DNA of 64,000 nt, from positions 10,162,501-10,226,500 of the forward strand of contig NC_091002.1 in NCBI RefSeq assembly GCF_041146395.1. Direction: 5' to 3'. Shown in pieces: positions 24,409 to 40,602 of this stretch. A program made the translations under genes and the position numbers. The notes under the pieces are model-generated. The model had not been told where the DNA came from. It was given only the letters and a program-made list of their open reading frames with translations, and made no database searches. Positions within the stretch are counted from its first letter, which is position 1, and each line of letters begins with the position of its first letter. This DNA is from Eulemur rufifrons. Its lineage: Eukaryota > Chordata > Mammalia > Primates > Lemuridae.

Positions 24409-27400
24409 GAAATCTTAATTGTAAACTGTGAGAACTCTCTTCTCTCTGCATCTTTCTCTATATCTCATTAGAGTGTATTATGGGAAAACCATATGAGAAT
24501 TAATTGATGTAGTAAAGTGGTTTGATCTCAAGAGAGCAAGAAAGTGCATTTATTGTTGAGACAAAAAGTTTGTTTAAAAAATGTTTTTATGTATAGAGAG
24601 GTGATTTTACTGATGACTGGCTTATTGGTTACTCATTTTTAAAAAGACTAATGTGGTTCAGGATTTTTCCTCAAATGATATTATTTGTTCATTTAAAAGG
24701 TGATTCTGTATGTCTTGTCTTTGTTCTAATGGGTAATTTTATGCTGTTGTTAGGGTAAATGGAATGCATCCATTCCTACCTAGAGGGAGAGGTCAGGGAG
24801 GGAAAACAGAGTTTTTCATATTAATGGTCAAATTGTAATTTCTAAAAAGTTAGAACTCAGTTCTCATACAAATGTATAGTGAGCAGATACCAAAGAGTTA
24901 TTAACATTTAACCGTTAATGAGGGCACCAGTGGATGGCAGTGGGTTTAGAGGAGGCCGTGAGAGGCTGGTGGGAATTAGCGAGAATGTTATTTAGTGTGG
25001 GGCTGCAGAGTTTAATATGCATGGGTTAATGACTATCAAACTGTCATATCTGGGATTTCTCTGTGTCCACAGGAGTCATTTGCAGGCTCTCAGTCTTCTG
25101 ATGTCTAATTTGACAGGGCCTGGTTGCTAACCAGTAGTAAACAGTAAGTCCCAGAAACTGCGTCTCCAAAGGACCAGGCTGGGCTTGGTCTCCACTGCAG
25201 CGCTCAGAGTGCCCAGCTGTGTTTTGGCCTCATTTCCAAATCCTGGCTAATTTTTCCCAGTAGAACAGGCCCATTTGATCTTTTGCCGTGTTTGTGTTTT
25301 CCCAGTAGGGCCTTTCCTACTCTTGTAAATTCTAAGGGGACTTCAGGACATTCTAGGACCCCATGAGGCTGTGGTTCTTTCCATCCTCCCTGCCTTTCCC
25401 CCTGCCCCATTTCCCCTCACTCCTTCCAGACCAGCCTACAGTCTTTGTCTGACCCACTGGGCTGAATGTCCGAAGAGAGTTAAGGGGAGGCGATGGAATG
25501 CCTCGTTAGAGCCCTGCTTCTCTGGGGAAGGGCCTGGTTTTTCATACATGTTTTTCTTAGTTTTTTGTTAGTGTTTTTGTTTTTAATGTCCAATCTCTTG
25601 GGGTCCAATACAGTAAACATAGACAGCAGTGTTAAATTGCTATAAAAATTTCTAAACACTCTCACTTTTTTAACTTGCTTCCTTGCAGATCTGCACAGTT
25701 TGGCAGGCAATGGTCTGTTGCCCTTCCCTTGAGTAGCACGAGCTTAGAGGGTAGTCTTTTCTAGCACTGCTGTCAGGGTAAAGATCCAGTGTCCTCCCAC
25801 CTGCCCCCACGGTGGCACCAGGAGTGGCTTTGAGATATTTACCCTCCACCTCCTATAATCTCTGTCAGTCCTGAAAGCTGCTCAAAATATTTTGCATTAA
25901 GTAAAAGTGTTGGGTTTGCAATGCAAATACAGCTTCTCCCCCTAACCAAATTGCTACTGCCAAGCCTTCTTCTCTGTAGAACTTCTGGAACCTCCCCGCC
26001 TGCCTGTAGGAAAACAGTGCTTGTTGTTAGACTAGTTCAGGTTCTCAGTCTGTACGTGCTTTTCAAGGAAGACTAATGTACAGAGTGGGTTACTTCCCGG
26101 CCTCTATTACAGAGTAAGACCCTTTGAAAAGAATCGTACACAATAAATTCAATCTCCATTTGCCGAAGGATATTTTTGGTCTTTGGGAAAAGGCTAGCTT
26201 TCCTTTCAAAGGATATTGTCAAACCTTCCTCAATTGTTACATAAAAATGGACTCATATTTAAAAGTTACCTTTAAAAAACCAAATCAGCAAAACCCCCTG
26301 CTATCCTATAGGTTTGAAAAAACATTTTTCTTCCTAGCCAAGTTCCATTTCCTTTAGCCTTATGTTCTGGGAGCTGCTGTAATTGACGTGCCCTGGCTCT
26401 GCTTTGGCATTTGATGCATGCCTCTGTCTGCGGGTGGGCAGGTTGTTCTCCCAGGGCCGAAAGGTGCCCTCCACACATCCTGTTCCTGTCCAGACTTGAT
26501 AGAACTAGAAAGCTTGCTGTCACGGTGAGCACAGCACCTCCAAGGATGCTTTCTGCCCAGTCAGAGCAATTAGACCAATTATCCACAAAACTGGGCTCTA
26601 TACCTGCATTCTTTGGCAGCGCTGGCTTTGCACACTTGATGGTCAAATGTGGTCTTCCATCTGCTACTGTGTTTCTCTGGTAAGGGGAGAGCACATATCT
26701 CCTTGAAAATGGGCTGATTTACCTTGTGACTACATCGGGTCTATGGAGGTCTGGTGTAGCATATATTTTTACCTCCACAACTCTGCAGTTTGTACAGTGC
26801 CCCCTGTGCTACTGCTTACTGTAGGTCTGTTATGCACAGGAGAGCTACTCTTTTAAGGCAGTATTTTGAAGACTGCGTGAAGGTTTTAGCTTTGTTTTGG
26901 GGGATTTATCAGGCAGGCTGAATGCCCAGGCCCTGCACTTACAGACCATGAACAGTACAGGCATATTAGTAGAATAGGCACTGTGACCTAAATATTAGAG
27001 ACCAAAACTCACAAAACTGGGAGCCCATGCTTGTGTTTGGCCATGTAAGTATTTATGCTTTTTGAAAACTTGGTTGCCATTGTTATAAAAAGTTTAGATT
27101 TTTAGCTTTTTTCCCCCCCTAAATCCAAGAATCCAGCCACCCTGGGCCCCCTAGATAGCCCACTGGCAGTTGTCAGCAGTGACTGGCAGCTGCCTCCTTT
27201 GCAGGTGGCACTCGTTCTTCTCACACTTGCTCACATGACAAGTGGCTGCACCTTCTTGATCTCCACACAGGCATTGGTTTTGGTTCCTCTGACTTAGCAC
27301 ATCCCTGGTAGTAAGTGTGGCGCTGCTAATTGGTGGTGAGCACGCATCTGAAGCAGGGGTCCATTTCTAAAGTCAGTCATGTACATGGAAATTAGATAAG

Positions 27401-28329
27401 GTCTAAATGACCCTTGCAAATCTCTTGTAAAGCCCAGGGTTTTGTGTAGACAGCTCTCTACCATGGGGTACATGTCTATATGGATCAGAGTGGTGTGTGC
27501 TAAAGGGCTGTTCCTCTTCCTCTTCTTCATCAGCATCTTGTTTGGATAAACAAGATTGTCATTACTCTCACTCACGGTCGTTATTTCTCTGCAACTCTCC
27601 ATCTCTTCCTGGAAGGTGTTGAAGTAGCCTTTACCACCCATCTTCCTGGCCCCTGAAGATATAGGTCATGGCTGTGCCTGAGACTGGTGAGTTCTGTTCA
27701 CGCATCTGACCAGGCAGCTGGGCGGTCCCCACTGCTATTGCCTGTGTGCAGACGGTCACCAAGGGTGATGGGGGGCAGAATGTCTGGGCCTATTGAAGGG
27801 CCTTTTTTCTGAGTGCCACGTAGTTGAATTTGTGTAAATTAAATGTACCCATGATGCAATTTATAATACTGGAATACACTTGGTATAAAAGTCTTAAAAG
27901 TTCCCCTGGGGTATGTGATAGTTGAACAAAGGGAATGGAAGCAGCTTGCAAAGACTTACAGGGCTACCTTCTCACCCAGGAGTAGGGGGCAGGGGTGTGG
28001 GGTAGGACGTTTTCATTTGTGAGTGGCGTTTTTTTGTTTGTCTTTTAATGCCTAGAAAACCATATGGAAAATGGGCTTGGAAACTTTGGACCTTAATTCT
28101 AATTTCTTTTTTGATTCAAGGATGTAGGATGTATTACGGTAAATCACTTATTTTGCTTGTAATTGAGGATTTGATGACTTTTGAGAGCACCATGTACTCA
28201 GTTCCATTATGAATAGGGCAGCCACATGATACGTTGTCCAAACTTGGAGCATTCTTGAGAGCAAAGGGTACAATAGGTATAAACTTTGACTCTCCTGGGC
28301 AGACCAGAATATGTGGTCACCCTAATTAT
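24409..28329. other. unassigned DNA
   Basis: No confident exon or repeat. A minus-strand frame at 27294-27641 (115 codons) is isolated; see findings. A T-tract with a good acceptor-like end at about 25689 leads into a segment closed by stops in all frames within about 60-75 nt. Confidence 0.35.
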
Positions 28330-28960
28330 GAAGATCAGTTTGGGTTATTCATCCTAAAACCTGAAATTTTGATATAACTGAGAGATTAGGTACCATATCT
28401 AATACTGAGAAAATTTTCTATTAAAACTGTAAATTCAATTTTATGAAATAAGTCTATTACCAAGATCATTTCATAAAAAATAGAGCTTTTAACAAAATAA
28501 ATTATGACATTATACTTTCAAAATCTTTATGTATCCTGATAATTTTATTTTTATGGACAGTGTTTGAACATAAATAGTAACAGTGTTTATTTAATTAAGG
28601 ATTCACATATAAAATATGCCACTTGTTAAAGAATATCTCAGAGATTAATAAATCTCACATCTTTAATAATCAGTTTATTGTTATACGACTGGCATTTCTA
28701 ATACAATTATACAAAACAGAATTTTGTTCAATAAGATAATAAGCTTTACAAAGTGTAAAAGGAAAAACCAGCACCTCAATTATTTTAAATTGTAATTTAA
28801 AATAATTTAAAATTATACCAGCCTTAGAAATGACTGCATAATTAACTTTGACTACTGTAGTAGTAAAGAAAAGATTAGAAAAAGAAAAAGAAAAGTAGTA
28901 AAGAAAAGAAAAGATTCACTATACTACTTTTCAAACAACAGTTCATAAATGAAGGTGGCT
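28330..28960. other. AT-rich segment with palindrome
   Basis: Strongly AT-rich. It contains a 30-bp perfect palindrome with a 2-nt centre at 28778-28807 and an (A/G)-rich run 'aaaagattagaaaaagaaaa' type tract at 28865-28915. No coding potential. Confidence 0.6.
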
Positions 28961-31900
28961 GACATGTTACCAGTTCGATTCAGCAGTGACATGCCTGTGG
29001 CCCTGGGCACTAGTGCCACCAAAGCCATGTGCCTTTCTGTGTAGAGTCAGGAAGGGGCTCTATCCGTGAAGAGTCAGGCCTATTTTCTCTGAATTCTCTC
29101 CTTTGGCCACTTGAGGATTAAGCAGGTTGGGCAGACAGTTTTTACCTTTTTGGGTACTGGATATTTTTGTATTCCTATGACTATTCGTGAGTTTTTAGTT
29201 ATATTACTTGGAATCAGTTTGATTCTTTTGGGTGTGGTCTTTATGATTTATTAGGTGAGTCTGGAGCAGTGCTCATTAGCATGAGGGGAGTCCCTTCTGG
29301 GTGGCTGACCCACTGCTCTGTGGAGTGTGAGGGTCTCCAGTCCGGATGGTGAGAGTAGGCACTGTTCCCAGCCCTGTGCGAGCTGGGGCGCTGTATGCTC
29401 TAGTTCTTTCAAGTGGTTCTTTTCCCAGTCTTGGGAGCTTTCCTCACCCACATGCACTGATCAGTGCCCGGCTGAATGCCCAAGGGGGGCTTTCTGCACA
29501 TCTCCCGGGTCCTCTCTGGGCAGTTCTCTCCTCTCCAGTCCTCTGCCCTGAGCACTGTAACTGCCGTGGGCTCCCGGACCCCAGCTCCATCTCCTCTACT
29601 CAGGAAATCCTCTGGGCTCTGCTTCAGTTCCCCTCTCTGTACTGTGATCTGTTAACTCTTCCAAGACCAAGGAGCTGCCATAGTGTTTACCTGGTTTGTT
29701 TCCTGGCCTTTGTTGTCTGATACCCTGCCGTGAAAACTGTTATTTCTTATGTTTCTTTTTTGTTTCATTTTTAGTTCAAGTGTGAGGGTAAATTTGGTTC
29801 CTGTTGATCCATCTTAGACAGAAGCAAATGTCTCAGGATAATGTTGTTAGTAAGTCATGGTTTGGTAAAACTTTCTTTTCCTCTGAGCTGTTCTGGCTCA
29901 TTCACAGTCCTCTTGCCAGGTCAAGGGTGGTATCTGGGTTGTCTTGAAGTCCTTCCTCCTTCATTGTGCTTATTATTTAGGTCCAGCCTTCTTTAAGAAC
30001 AAGGTCAAATCCAACTTCCTCCACAAATCTTTCTTCGTCCACTCCGGTCTGCTTGGGTATCTCCTTTCTTAGAGTGCTTGGAGACTCCAGCAGTCAGTGG
30101 TTCCTGTTCAGCAGTGTTTCATCTTTGTTTTGCAGTGCTGAAGTCTAGGCTTTCCAAACTTCTTGAGCCCGTGGTCCTCATTCATACCTCTTGTGCTCTT
30201 CATAGGGATTAGCACAGGAATAAGCTCATAAAACATCAGCAAATGATTGTTGGAATACTTGCCATTGTGACCAAAGGATGCACAGAGTGTCATTGTGATG
30301 AGTACTCTGTCCGTGCATGTGTTTGGGGTGGAGTAAAGACGAAGTAGTGACTCTTACCCATGGTCAGATGTCGGCACGACCATCCTTGCTCCCATAGAGG
30401 TCTTTCTCCCTCAGCCCGGTCTCCGGTGGCCATTCATTTACCATGGGATCATTGGATCACAAGTCAGCATGGAGCTTGACCTGAGATACCATATGAAAAT
30501 AAAACCCCAACAATGGAGACACATGCCGTGAAATTAGGTCATTCTTCTCGCACAGGCTTTTTATTAAAAAGCTTTATTAAAGCAGCAGTGGGGTCACTGT
30601 GTCTGCACAGGTCCCTAGTGGAAGTAAAAGCCCCAAAGGCACACACTCAGGATCCCCATGCTTGCCAGATACTTGTCTACTGTGGCGTGCTCTGTATCTC
30701 AGCATAAAGCAGTCATGACCTTAGGTGACTCATGTGGAACCTGTTGTACCAATAGCTGTGCTGCCACTGGAGTCTTTCTGTCTTCAGTCCACCCAAAGCC
30801 TTTCAGGTACAGACTTCCCTCCTTGCCCCACCGCATAAGATACCAATTTTGCAAAGCAGAGAAGTCTGGCAAAGCCCTCGTGATCTGGCTGTCACCAGAT
30901 CTCCCTGTGATGGGATTATAATTTTAACCTGTTCTCTTTGCCACCCCTGCCCCGGATTTCCATTTTGCCAGCCTTCCTTCTGTTCCCTCGGCCTTGGCCA
31001 GAAGGGGCTGCTGGAGAGCTGCTCCCAGGGCTCCCCACAGCCTCTGCTGTCCGTCTGGTGGCCTCCCGCTGAGGCTGGCCCTCTGGGCATCCTTTGCAGA
31101 GGTCAGTCTTTGAAAGATGCTTTTTTTGTGCTCCTCTGCCAGCTGCTTTTCTTCCTAGTGCATGTCCTCTTGGCATTTCGGGAGCTGTTTCATGTAGCGT
31201 CTGACTTTGTAGGTGTATACCTAATGACAGTAAAAAAGCTTTATTTTTAGACAGCCATTTTCTTCCCCAAACCTTTTTGCTCCTTCAGAAATGTCCTCTT
31301 GTTAAAAATCTTCCCAGGGTTCCCATGCATGGTGAGGACCTGACTCTCTAGTTTGATTGGATGAGCTGGCCCAGCATTGTGTCCTGCTTCCTTCAGAAAC
31401 GTTTCCCTCTGAAATGGACCTGACAGATCATAGTGGCCGCAAGTGTATGTGTTGATTGGGCTGCCCAGTGTTTTTGGTCCAGAGAGACTGCAGCAGGTCC
31501 CTGGTGCAGGAATAAGGATTTGGAGGATCCTTGCCTGGGTTCACGTCCCCATATTCATCATCTGACCAAGTCTCCCGTTCCTCCTCCATCCAAGCCTCAG
31601 ACTGGTTCTGCATTGGTCCTCCCTGGACATTCTTTTGCTTGTCTTTGGTCCTTCAGTCATGCCCCTTCTCTAGACTGAGATTTCTCCCTGCTAATATAGG
31701 TTATCCCCACTCCTGAAGGCTGCACCCACGGCCATGCGGTTGTTGTCTTCGGCAGCATGTGATGTTCTCTCCTCAAGAGCAGGTTCTGCCTTCCTTCGTT
31801 TTGCTTCCCTGTCTGGACCTGGCACAGCTGTGGATAGAGGGGTCCTTCTTAGATGTTTCTATTGCCTTGACACAGGTGAGCCACCAAGAACGCAGCATGG

Positions 31901-34507
31901 TCTGGATTCTCACCCAGAGCCCTGGTCTGCCCCCCAGCCTGCACGCTGCCGTTCCCTGGAGATGTGGGCCCAGAGGCCTGGAGCTCTGCGAGCTTTGAGT
32001 CTACCACCTGTCAGATGGGGTGATCACGAAGCCTCCCTACAGCGCCCGATCCTCCTCAGGCTCAAAGGATGAGAAAGAGGGGACTATCGGGTGAACAGAG
32101 TAAGGTTTTGTGCCAAGTCATTTAACCTCTTAGGGTCCGGTTTCCTAGCCTATGAAACCGGAAGGCTGTACTACATACGTTTTTTTTTGGACCAAATCAC
32201 CTTTTTGATTTTCCGATTTCTAACCGCCTATAGGTCTGTTTATTTACATTTGACCCGAGGTACCATTTCATTAGGCTTCATGTCCTCAATGCATCACTAC
32301 CGGAGTTGTGTTGAAGCTAATTTTACTGGCAGGAATCTCCATATTCTGTGCTGATGATTTCTTCCTATGGGAACAATTCTCTTTCACCTCAAATTCTTTA
32401 TTGCTTGGCGCTAGTTTCAGAACTTTTCCTTAACTCTACTGTTCACATGTAGAGAAGACTAATTAGGATAAGTGGGTTTTTTCCCTTTGTTCATTAAAGT
32501 GACCCCAAGTGAGTGTAGGCTGTGTAACTAAGCACAGATCCTGGGTGATGAGTTTAGTCGATGCTGCATCCTTCAGTGCTGCCCTTAACCAAGGTCAAGG
32601 CCACCTGGTCATCAGCCATTCTCCAGGTGGGGCACAAGCAGACTGTCCTTTCGGGGTACTCAGTCCCTTTCTCTTAGTGTCCTTCTCAGCTGGGGAGCAG
32701 TTAAGAGGATTAGATTTGATGAATCATCCAAGTCCTGGAGAAGTTTTAAAAATTTCCCTGTACAGCAAAACTCATTTTCTATCTCATTTTCTGTCTCAAC
32801 CAGAAGGTTTGTTTCAATAGGCATTACCTTCAGTACCTCAAGGGAGACAGGTTGCTGGCACTCCTGCCCCTTCAGCAGAACCTCTGTGGGTGATATGAAC
32901 GATGTCTGTTGCCTGGGGCTTTGAAGAAAGAGTCTCTGGTTCTAGCACCCAGGCCCTTCCTGAATCCCAGGTTGCACAGGTCTTCTTGTCCCCACTTACA
33001 TGCTCAGTTACAGCCTGGGGACCAATCCTGACTTTGGACACCAGGGTGGGCCAGCTGGGACTCTGCCTTCACTGTGTCTGCTGCTGGTCCAACTCTGGCT
33101 AACTGTCCCCCCTCAGTCCTGGGTTCTGACCTGACTCCCATCACGTATCCTTCTCTCCCCTACCCCATCCCCCAGGACCTGAACACAGCAAGCTCTGTCC
33201 CTGAACTTGCATCCCAGGAGACCTCACTGTGGAGGAATGCCTGCTTCCCCAGACAGCTCCCTTTCCTGGGGCCCCTGCTTGTTTATGGTATGCTGATGCC
33301 CCAGGCTGAGCTGCCTTCCCCACACCCTGGAAGTTGGGGAGCTCTTGTGCACATCTGCTTCATCTCAGAATGCGGCCCTTGCAGGCTCCCTGCCCAGGGT
33401 CCCTGTCCTGTGGTGACTGCCACAGCTTTGCCTGGCCGTGTGCTGGGCTGCAGTATTCATGGGTAGAGAAATATAAGAAGAGAGGACTAAATTAAACCAG
33501 TCACAAAGTAAGTAAGGCAAACAGTTTGGCATTTCTGTTTTGGTGGGGGAAGAGGTGGAAACTGTTGTTCAAAATGAAACTCTGGGGTTTTCTATGGATG
33601 TAGTCCATAAAATGATGACTAATCAAAAGTTGACAAAGCTGATTTTATTTGCCCCCTTGGTTACAAATTCTTTGGACTCTGAAACTGAAAATTTCCCGTG
33701 AGTCCCAAGGACTTGTGTCAGGTTGTCATTCATGGGCTTCACATTCTGGGCAAACAGCAGGGGTTCTTATCCCTCACTGCTTTTTCTTGGGAGGATTCTG
33801 GTATTGAACCTTCTGCATGTATTTGTAGTCTGTTGTTGGCACTGACTCTTGTTGGGGTGTTAGTTTAGGTCATGTTTGAAATGCAAATTGAGTAATTTGA
33901 GGTTGGACCCACCTACTAAACTTTAAGAGTTTGTGCTAAGGAAATGCCAATCCTGCTGTGTGCTTGGTTTGCTGGATGTTTCAAGCTATTTTTCAGACAT
34001 TTGAATTCACTAAAACCGGGCACATTCCAATGGTACCATCTCCATCCACTTTCAGAACCATGTGTGCTTTCCAGCAAGTGCAATCCATGTGGTTCATTTC
34101 ACTTGGTTCATCCCAGTGTTGGTTCAGGATCTGAATACTTTGATATCCCAGAACCACTTGGATTCTCCCCTTGGAAAGGCTGTAAGGAGATAATGTTTTA
34201 AGACTAAGAAACCTGAGCCCTACAGTGGATTCTGGTTTGTGGCATGTGGAGTCTGACAGGTCGGGGCAGCAGTGTCATGTTGTGCTGGCTCCTCCCCACT
34301 GGGTCAGACTCCCACTGGGATGCACACACAAGGACTCGTCCAAGTTCTGCTTTCTAAACTCCCAGAAGGAGTAGATCTAACCTGTCTGAGACATTTGCAG
34401 CTTTATTAATTCTTAAAGGTTTTTAGAAAGGAGATTTCACAGTCTTTTAAAAATAATATGATAGACCAACCTATGATTTTGTAAATTTCAATTTAGTTAA
34501 AAAAGTG
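28961..34507. other. unassigned DNA with faint MIR
   Basis: A MIR tail fragment is plausible at 32111-32180 ('aagtcatttaacctcttagg', 'gaaaccggaaggctgtacta'). Otherwise no supported feature. Numerous short frames on both strands between 29250 and 33470 reflect higher GC content. Confidence 0.4.
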
Positions 34508-35507
34508 CAATTGACCCTTGAATAACATAGAGATTGGGGTGCTAATCCCTACATAGTTGAAAATCTAGGTATAATGTTTGACTCCCCCAAAACTTAACTA
34601 CCAATAGCCCTGTTCATTGGAAGACTCACTGATAACATAAACAGCCAATTAACACATGTTTTGTATTTTGCAAAAAGTGCAAGCTTTTTGCACTTGCTTG
34701 CATGGTTGTAGCAATGGCTTCACAAATTTTCTTTCCTTTTTTTACAATGGTCTTTACATTGGGCTCATTTACTTTGAAATGGTAGACCGCTGTAACTGCA
34801 GACTTCAATCTATGGTACACATCAAGCAATTCAACTTTTTCTTGTAATGTCATGGCTTTTCTCTGCTTCTTAAGAGTGCTTCCAGCATCACCAGTGGCAC
34901 TTTCATATGGGTCCCTTAGTGTTATTCAGGGTTTATAGTATTGCACTAAACATGATGAAAAATACACAAGAACCGTGAGGGATCACTTTTTATTGCCATA
35001 TAAAATTTACTGGAGAGACGAACTGCTCACGTGAAGGTGATTAGTATCACACAGTATGTAAGTGGATACTTGCAACAGTTGAGCTCATTGCAGCAGCAAC
35101 AAAAGGGGCCAAGAAATTATTACAGGAATACAGTATGTACTACAGTTAGTTTTGTGCAGTTGTAATTTAATGCTGCATGTTTATGTCTCTTTACATTTCT
35201 CTCAACTGTGAATGGTGCCATGCATGATCTATGTGTAAGTTTTGATAAATTTTAAAATTTTATAAAGATTTGTGTATATTTTGTGGTAGTAAGTGATAAA
35301 ATAGACTAGTGTCTACATATATTTTATGCATTCATGACATAATACCTTTTTCTTAATTTTTCAGTATTTCTAGGCTACGTGAGGTTCATCTACAAGTTTT
35401 TTCAAATTGTCACTAATCTCCAAAAAATGTTCCAGTATATTTATTGAAAAAAATCTTTGCATAGTGGACCCTCACAGTTCAAACTTGTATTGTTCAAGGG
35501 TCAACTG
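34508..35507 (-). mobile_element. Tigger1-like DNA transposon with transposase remnant
   Basis: The ends are inverted repeats: 'caattgacccttgaataac' at the left and 'tgttcaagggtcaactg' at the right, with TA directly after the right end. On the minus strand, 34626-34853 is open for 75 codons and starts MTLQEKVELLDVYHRLKSA, the N-terminal CENP-B/pogo-type helix-turn-helix DNA-binding region of a Tigger transposase. The catalytic DDD domain is missing: the copy is about 1 kb against about 2.4 kb for a complete Tigger1. It is an internally deleted, inactive copy. Confidence 0.93.
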
Positions 35508-35509
35508 TA

Positions 35510-36710
<1,201 letters not shown>

Positions 36711-36816
36711 AGATTATACTAGATGGAACCATATGAACTTGCTGCTATTTGACCATTTTTTTCCCAAATATTTCAATTTTATATGGTTCAATCTAATATA
36801 ATGTTATACACATACA

Positions 36817-36831
36817 CACACCCCCACCCCT
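36817..36831. repeat. short CA/C-rich tract
   Basis: 'cacatacacacacccccac' is a short simple repeat, too brief to be a useful microsatellite. Confidence 0.6.
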
Positions 36832-37110
36832 CATAGGTTCATAAAATTCTCACAAAAAGATTGGCTTATAGTTCAAGAGAAAGCCACTAGCTTGTTAACT
36901 AGCTCCATCCAACTTAAGGAAGACTTATTTTATGTTCTCTTTGGCCCACCTAAGAACCCAGAGTTAGGCAGGAGGGGGAGTGGTAGTTCTCCTTTCTGCC
37001 TTGGCTGGAGTCTGGACTGAACACGGGACTTGCTGCACCCTCTACCACTAGCAGAGAGCTACAGGTAGCCCTTGTCCTTCCTTGGGGGAGCACGGTCTTC
37101 ATGTTTTGTA

Positions 37111-37317
37111 CAGGTACTCCTGGACTTGGGATGGGGTTATGTCCCAGTAAACCCATCATAAATTGAAAATATCATAAGCTACATGTGCATTTTTGACTTG
37201 TGATACTTTCAACTCAAGCTGGGTTTATTGTAACCTCATCATAAGATTAGGAGCATACTGAATACCTTTTGCTTTCACACCATCTTAAAGTCAAAAAATC
37301 TTAAGTTGGGGATCACC
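37111..37317. mobile_element. Tigger-class MITE
   Basis: Ends 'caggtactcctggacttgg' and 'aagttggggatcacc' are inverted relatives. TA is adjacent at 37109-37110 and 37318-37319. The interior contains 'aacccatcataaattgaaaa' and 'ttaaagtcaaaaaatcttaag'. Non-coding. Confidence 0.82.
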
Positions 37318-37321
37318 TATA

Positions 37322-38480
37322 TTTTTTGTGTAGATTTCTGCATATATGTACATCTTTATTCTCCATGTATTTCTCCACATCTCTCTGGCCCTAACCTATT
37401 TTCTACAAGCATATTAGGCAGAGTTCCTCTTATTCGTGCAGATCTAAAAGTGTCTCCTAGGCCAGTTTTAGTAGGTGATTCCTTAAAGTATGGCACCTGG
37501 AGAGTTAGCCACTAAAATCTCCCGTCAGCTGGAATAGCTGGAATGGCTGGAACCTTTAAGTGAAATGGGTATTATAGAAAATCACATTATGTCATATCTA
37601 GTAATTTTGGGGACAGAAGTTGTGAAAACAGGTGTTGTTTGTGGTTACCAGAGCATAGAGTCCATGGATATGGAGTTCTTTTCCCAGATGAAAAGCTGCC
37701 AGAGACTCAAGCCTCCAATTAGCACTGCTGCTTCATGTGGGAGGAACAGGGACAGCTGCCGTTTCCCTGCTGAGCGTGCCCCTCCCGCCACTTTGATGGT
37801 GACAGCATTCCAGCTCTTGGTGGTTGCTGTGACTTAAGACATTTATTTTTATGTAATAATATAGCAAAGCATTTTTAGTCATTTTGTCAGAATTTATTTT
37901 GTTAGAAAGTGGGGGCATTTTATGAAATCAAAATCGGTTAACATTCCAGAAATCTGATTCTTGAGGAGTCTGATACTGTTATCACCACTTATCAAAACAG
38001 AGCCACATTTACTGCCTTAAAAACCTGAGATAGGAGTGCAGCTTTTAAGATTCCTTACAGAACAAACAAGTGATAATTTTCTTTGGAGCTTAGGTATTAA
38101 CCTCAAGGATATAAAAGAAGAGCTTGTTTGGATGTGCTTCTTATGTGTAAATAACGTCAGAATTTCATCTGGGATTTGCATGAAGACCATGTCTGGATTG
38201 TAAAGCATTGGCTCTAATGGAGTATGTGCCATACTGAGGTTATACCAGTAATCGTTTTTATTTCTAAGACTCTAATGTAACTTTGAGTAAGTACACAGTT
38301 TAGGAAGGAGGAAAATGACCAATAGGTTTTCTATGAATACTATTGACTGTTAAGAACATTTTATAACAACACAAATCAGACATAAAACATGCTTAACACT
38401 AACCAGGCAACTCATTTACCCCAACCTGCAGAAAATCTTTTAAAAAGCGGATCTCTTTCCTGAGAGAAGATAAACTTAAC
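37322..38480. other. unassigned DNA
   Basis: No confident gene or repeat. Confidence 0.4.
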
Positions 38481-38486
38481 CTTTTA

Positions 38487-39861
<1,375 letters not shown>

Positions 39862-40401
39862 AAGATACTACATCATGTTTGATAGCTTTTCTTGAGTTTA
39901 TGCCTGGTTGATGGAGATTTACAGTTTTATGTTGGATTCATTTGGCTTAGATGAAATTTATTTTTATCGACTCATTCACCATTTGCATCAATTTTATGAC
40001 TCGAGTGTGAACAATCCAGCTGTATTACTGGGACTGTGCTTGTTCATCATGGGCATCCTCAGGAGGTTCCGCTGTTGAGCAGAATAAGAGACATCACACC
40101 AAGTAGGTGGACTTGCTGAGGCTACAAACTATGCTTTTAAGGAATGAACCTTCTTCACTGTGGAAATGCCAGGTAAATGGCAGGGTGGCACTTTGCAAAT
40201 CATCATTCAGTTAGAACAGATTTTGAGCATGCCTCAAATTTATATGTCAGGTTCCCTTGAAATCTGAAAATAGTCTTATTTTTCTTAGCCTGAAACACAT
40301 AGAAACAACATCTAAACAAGCACAGAAGGTATAATTTATTAAGCTAATGAAATAAATTTTTGTGTGTCTGGCTTACAGAAGGAGTCACATCACTTTAGAC
40401 C

Positions 40402-40602
40402 AGAGTTTCTTGACTTTGCTGCCATTGCCCTTTGGGGGCAGATAATTCATTGTTGTAGGGGGCTGTTCTGTGCATTGTAGAACGTTCTGCAGTGTCCCCG
40501 GCCTCTGCCCATTGGATGCCAATATCTCCAGATACTTCCAATGTCTGGATGGGGGTGGGGGGAGGAGTGCAGAATCACCTCCAGTTGAGACCACTGTTTC
40601 AG
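40402..40602 (-). mobile_element. MER20-like hAT MITE, reverse orientation
   Basis: Runs from 'cagagtttcttgactttg' through 'gggggctgttctgtgcattg' and 'ggcctctgcccattggatgcc' to 'agttgagaccactg'. It is the reverse of the family seen at 19695. Confidence 0.8.

Noticed and set aside
25690..25765. Strong acceptor-like tract followed by possible exon
   Set aside because: All three frames hit stops within about 75 nt and no clear donor precedes them.
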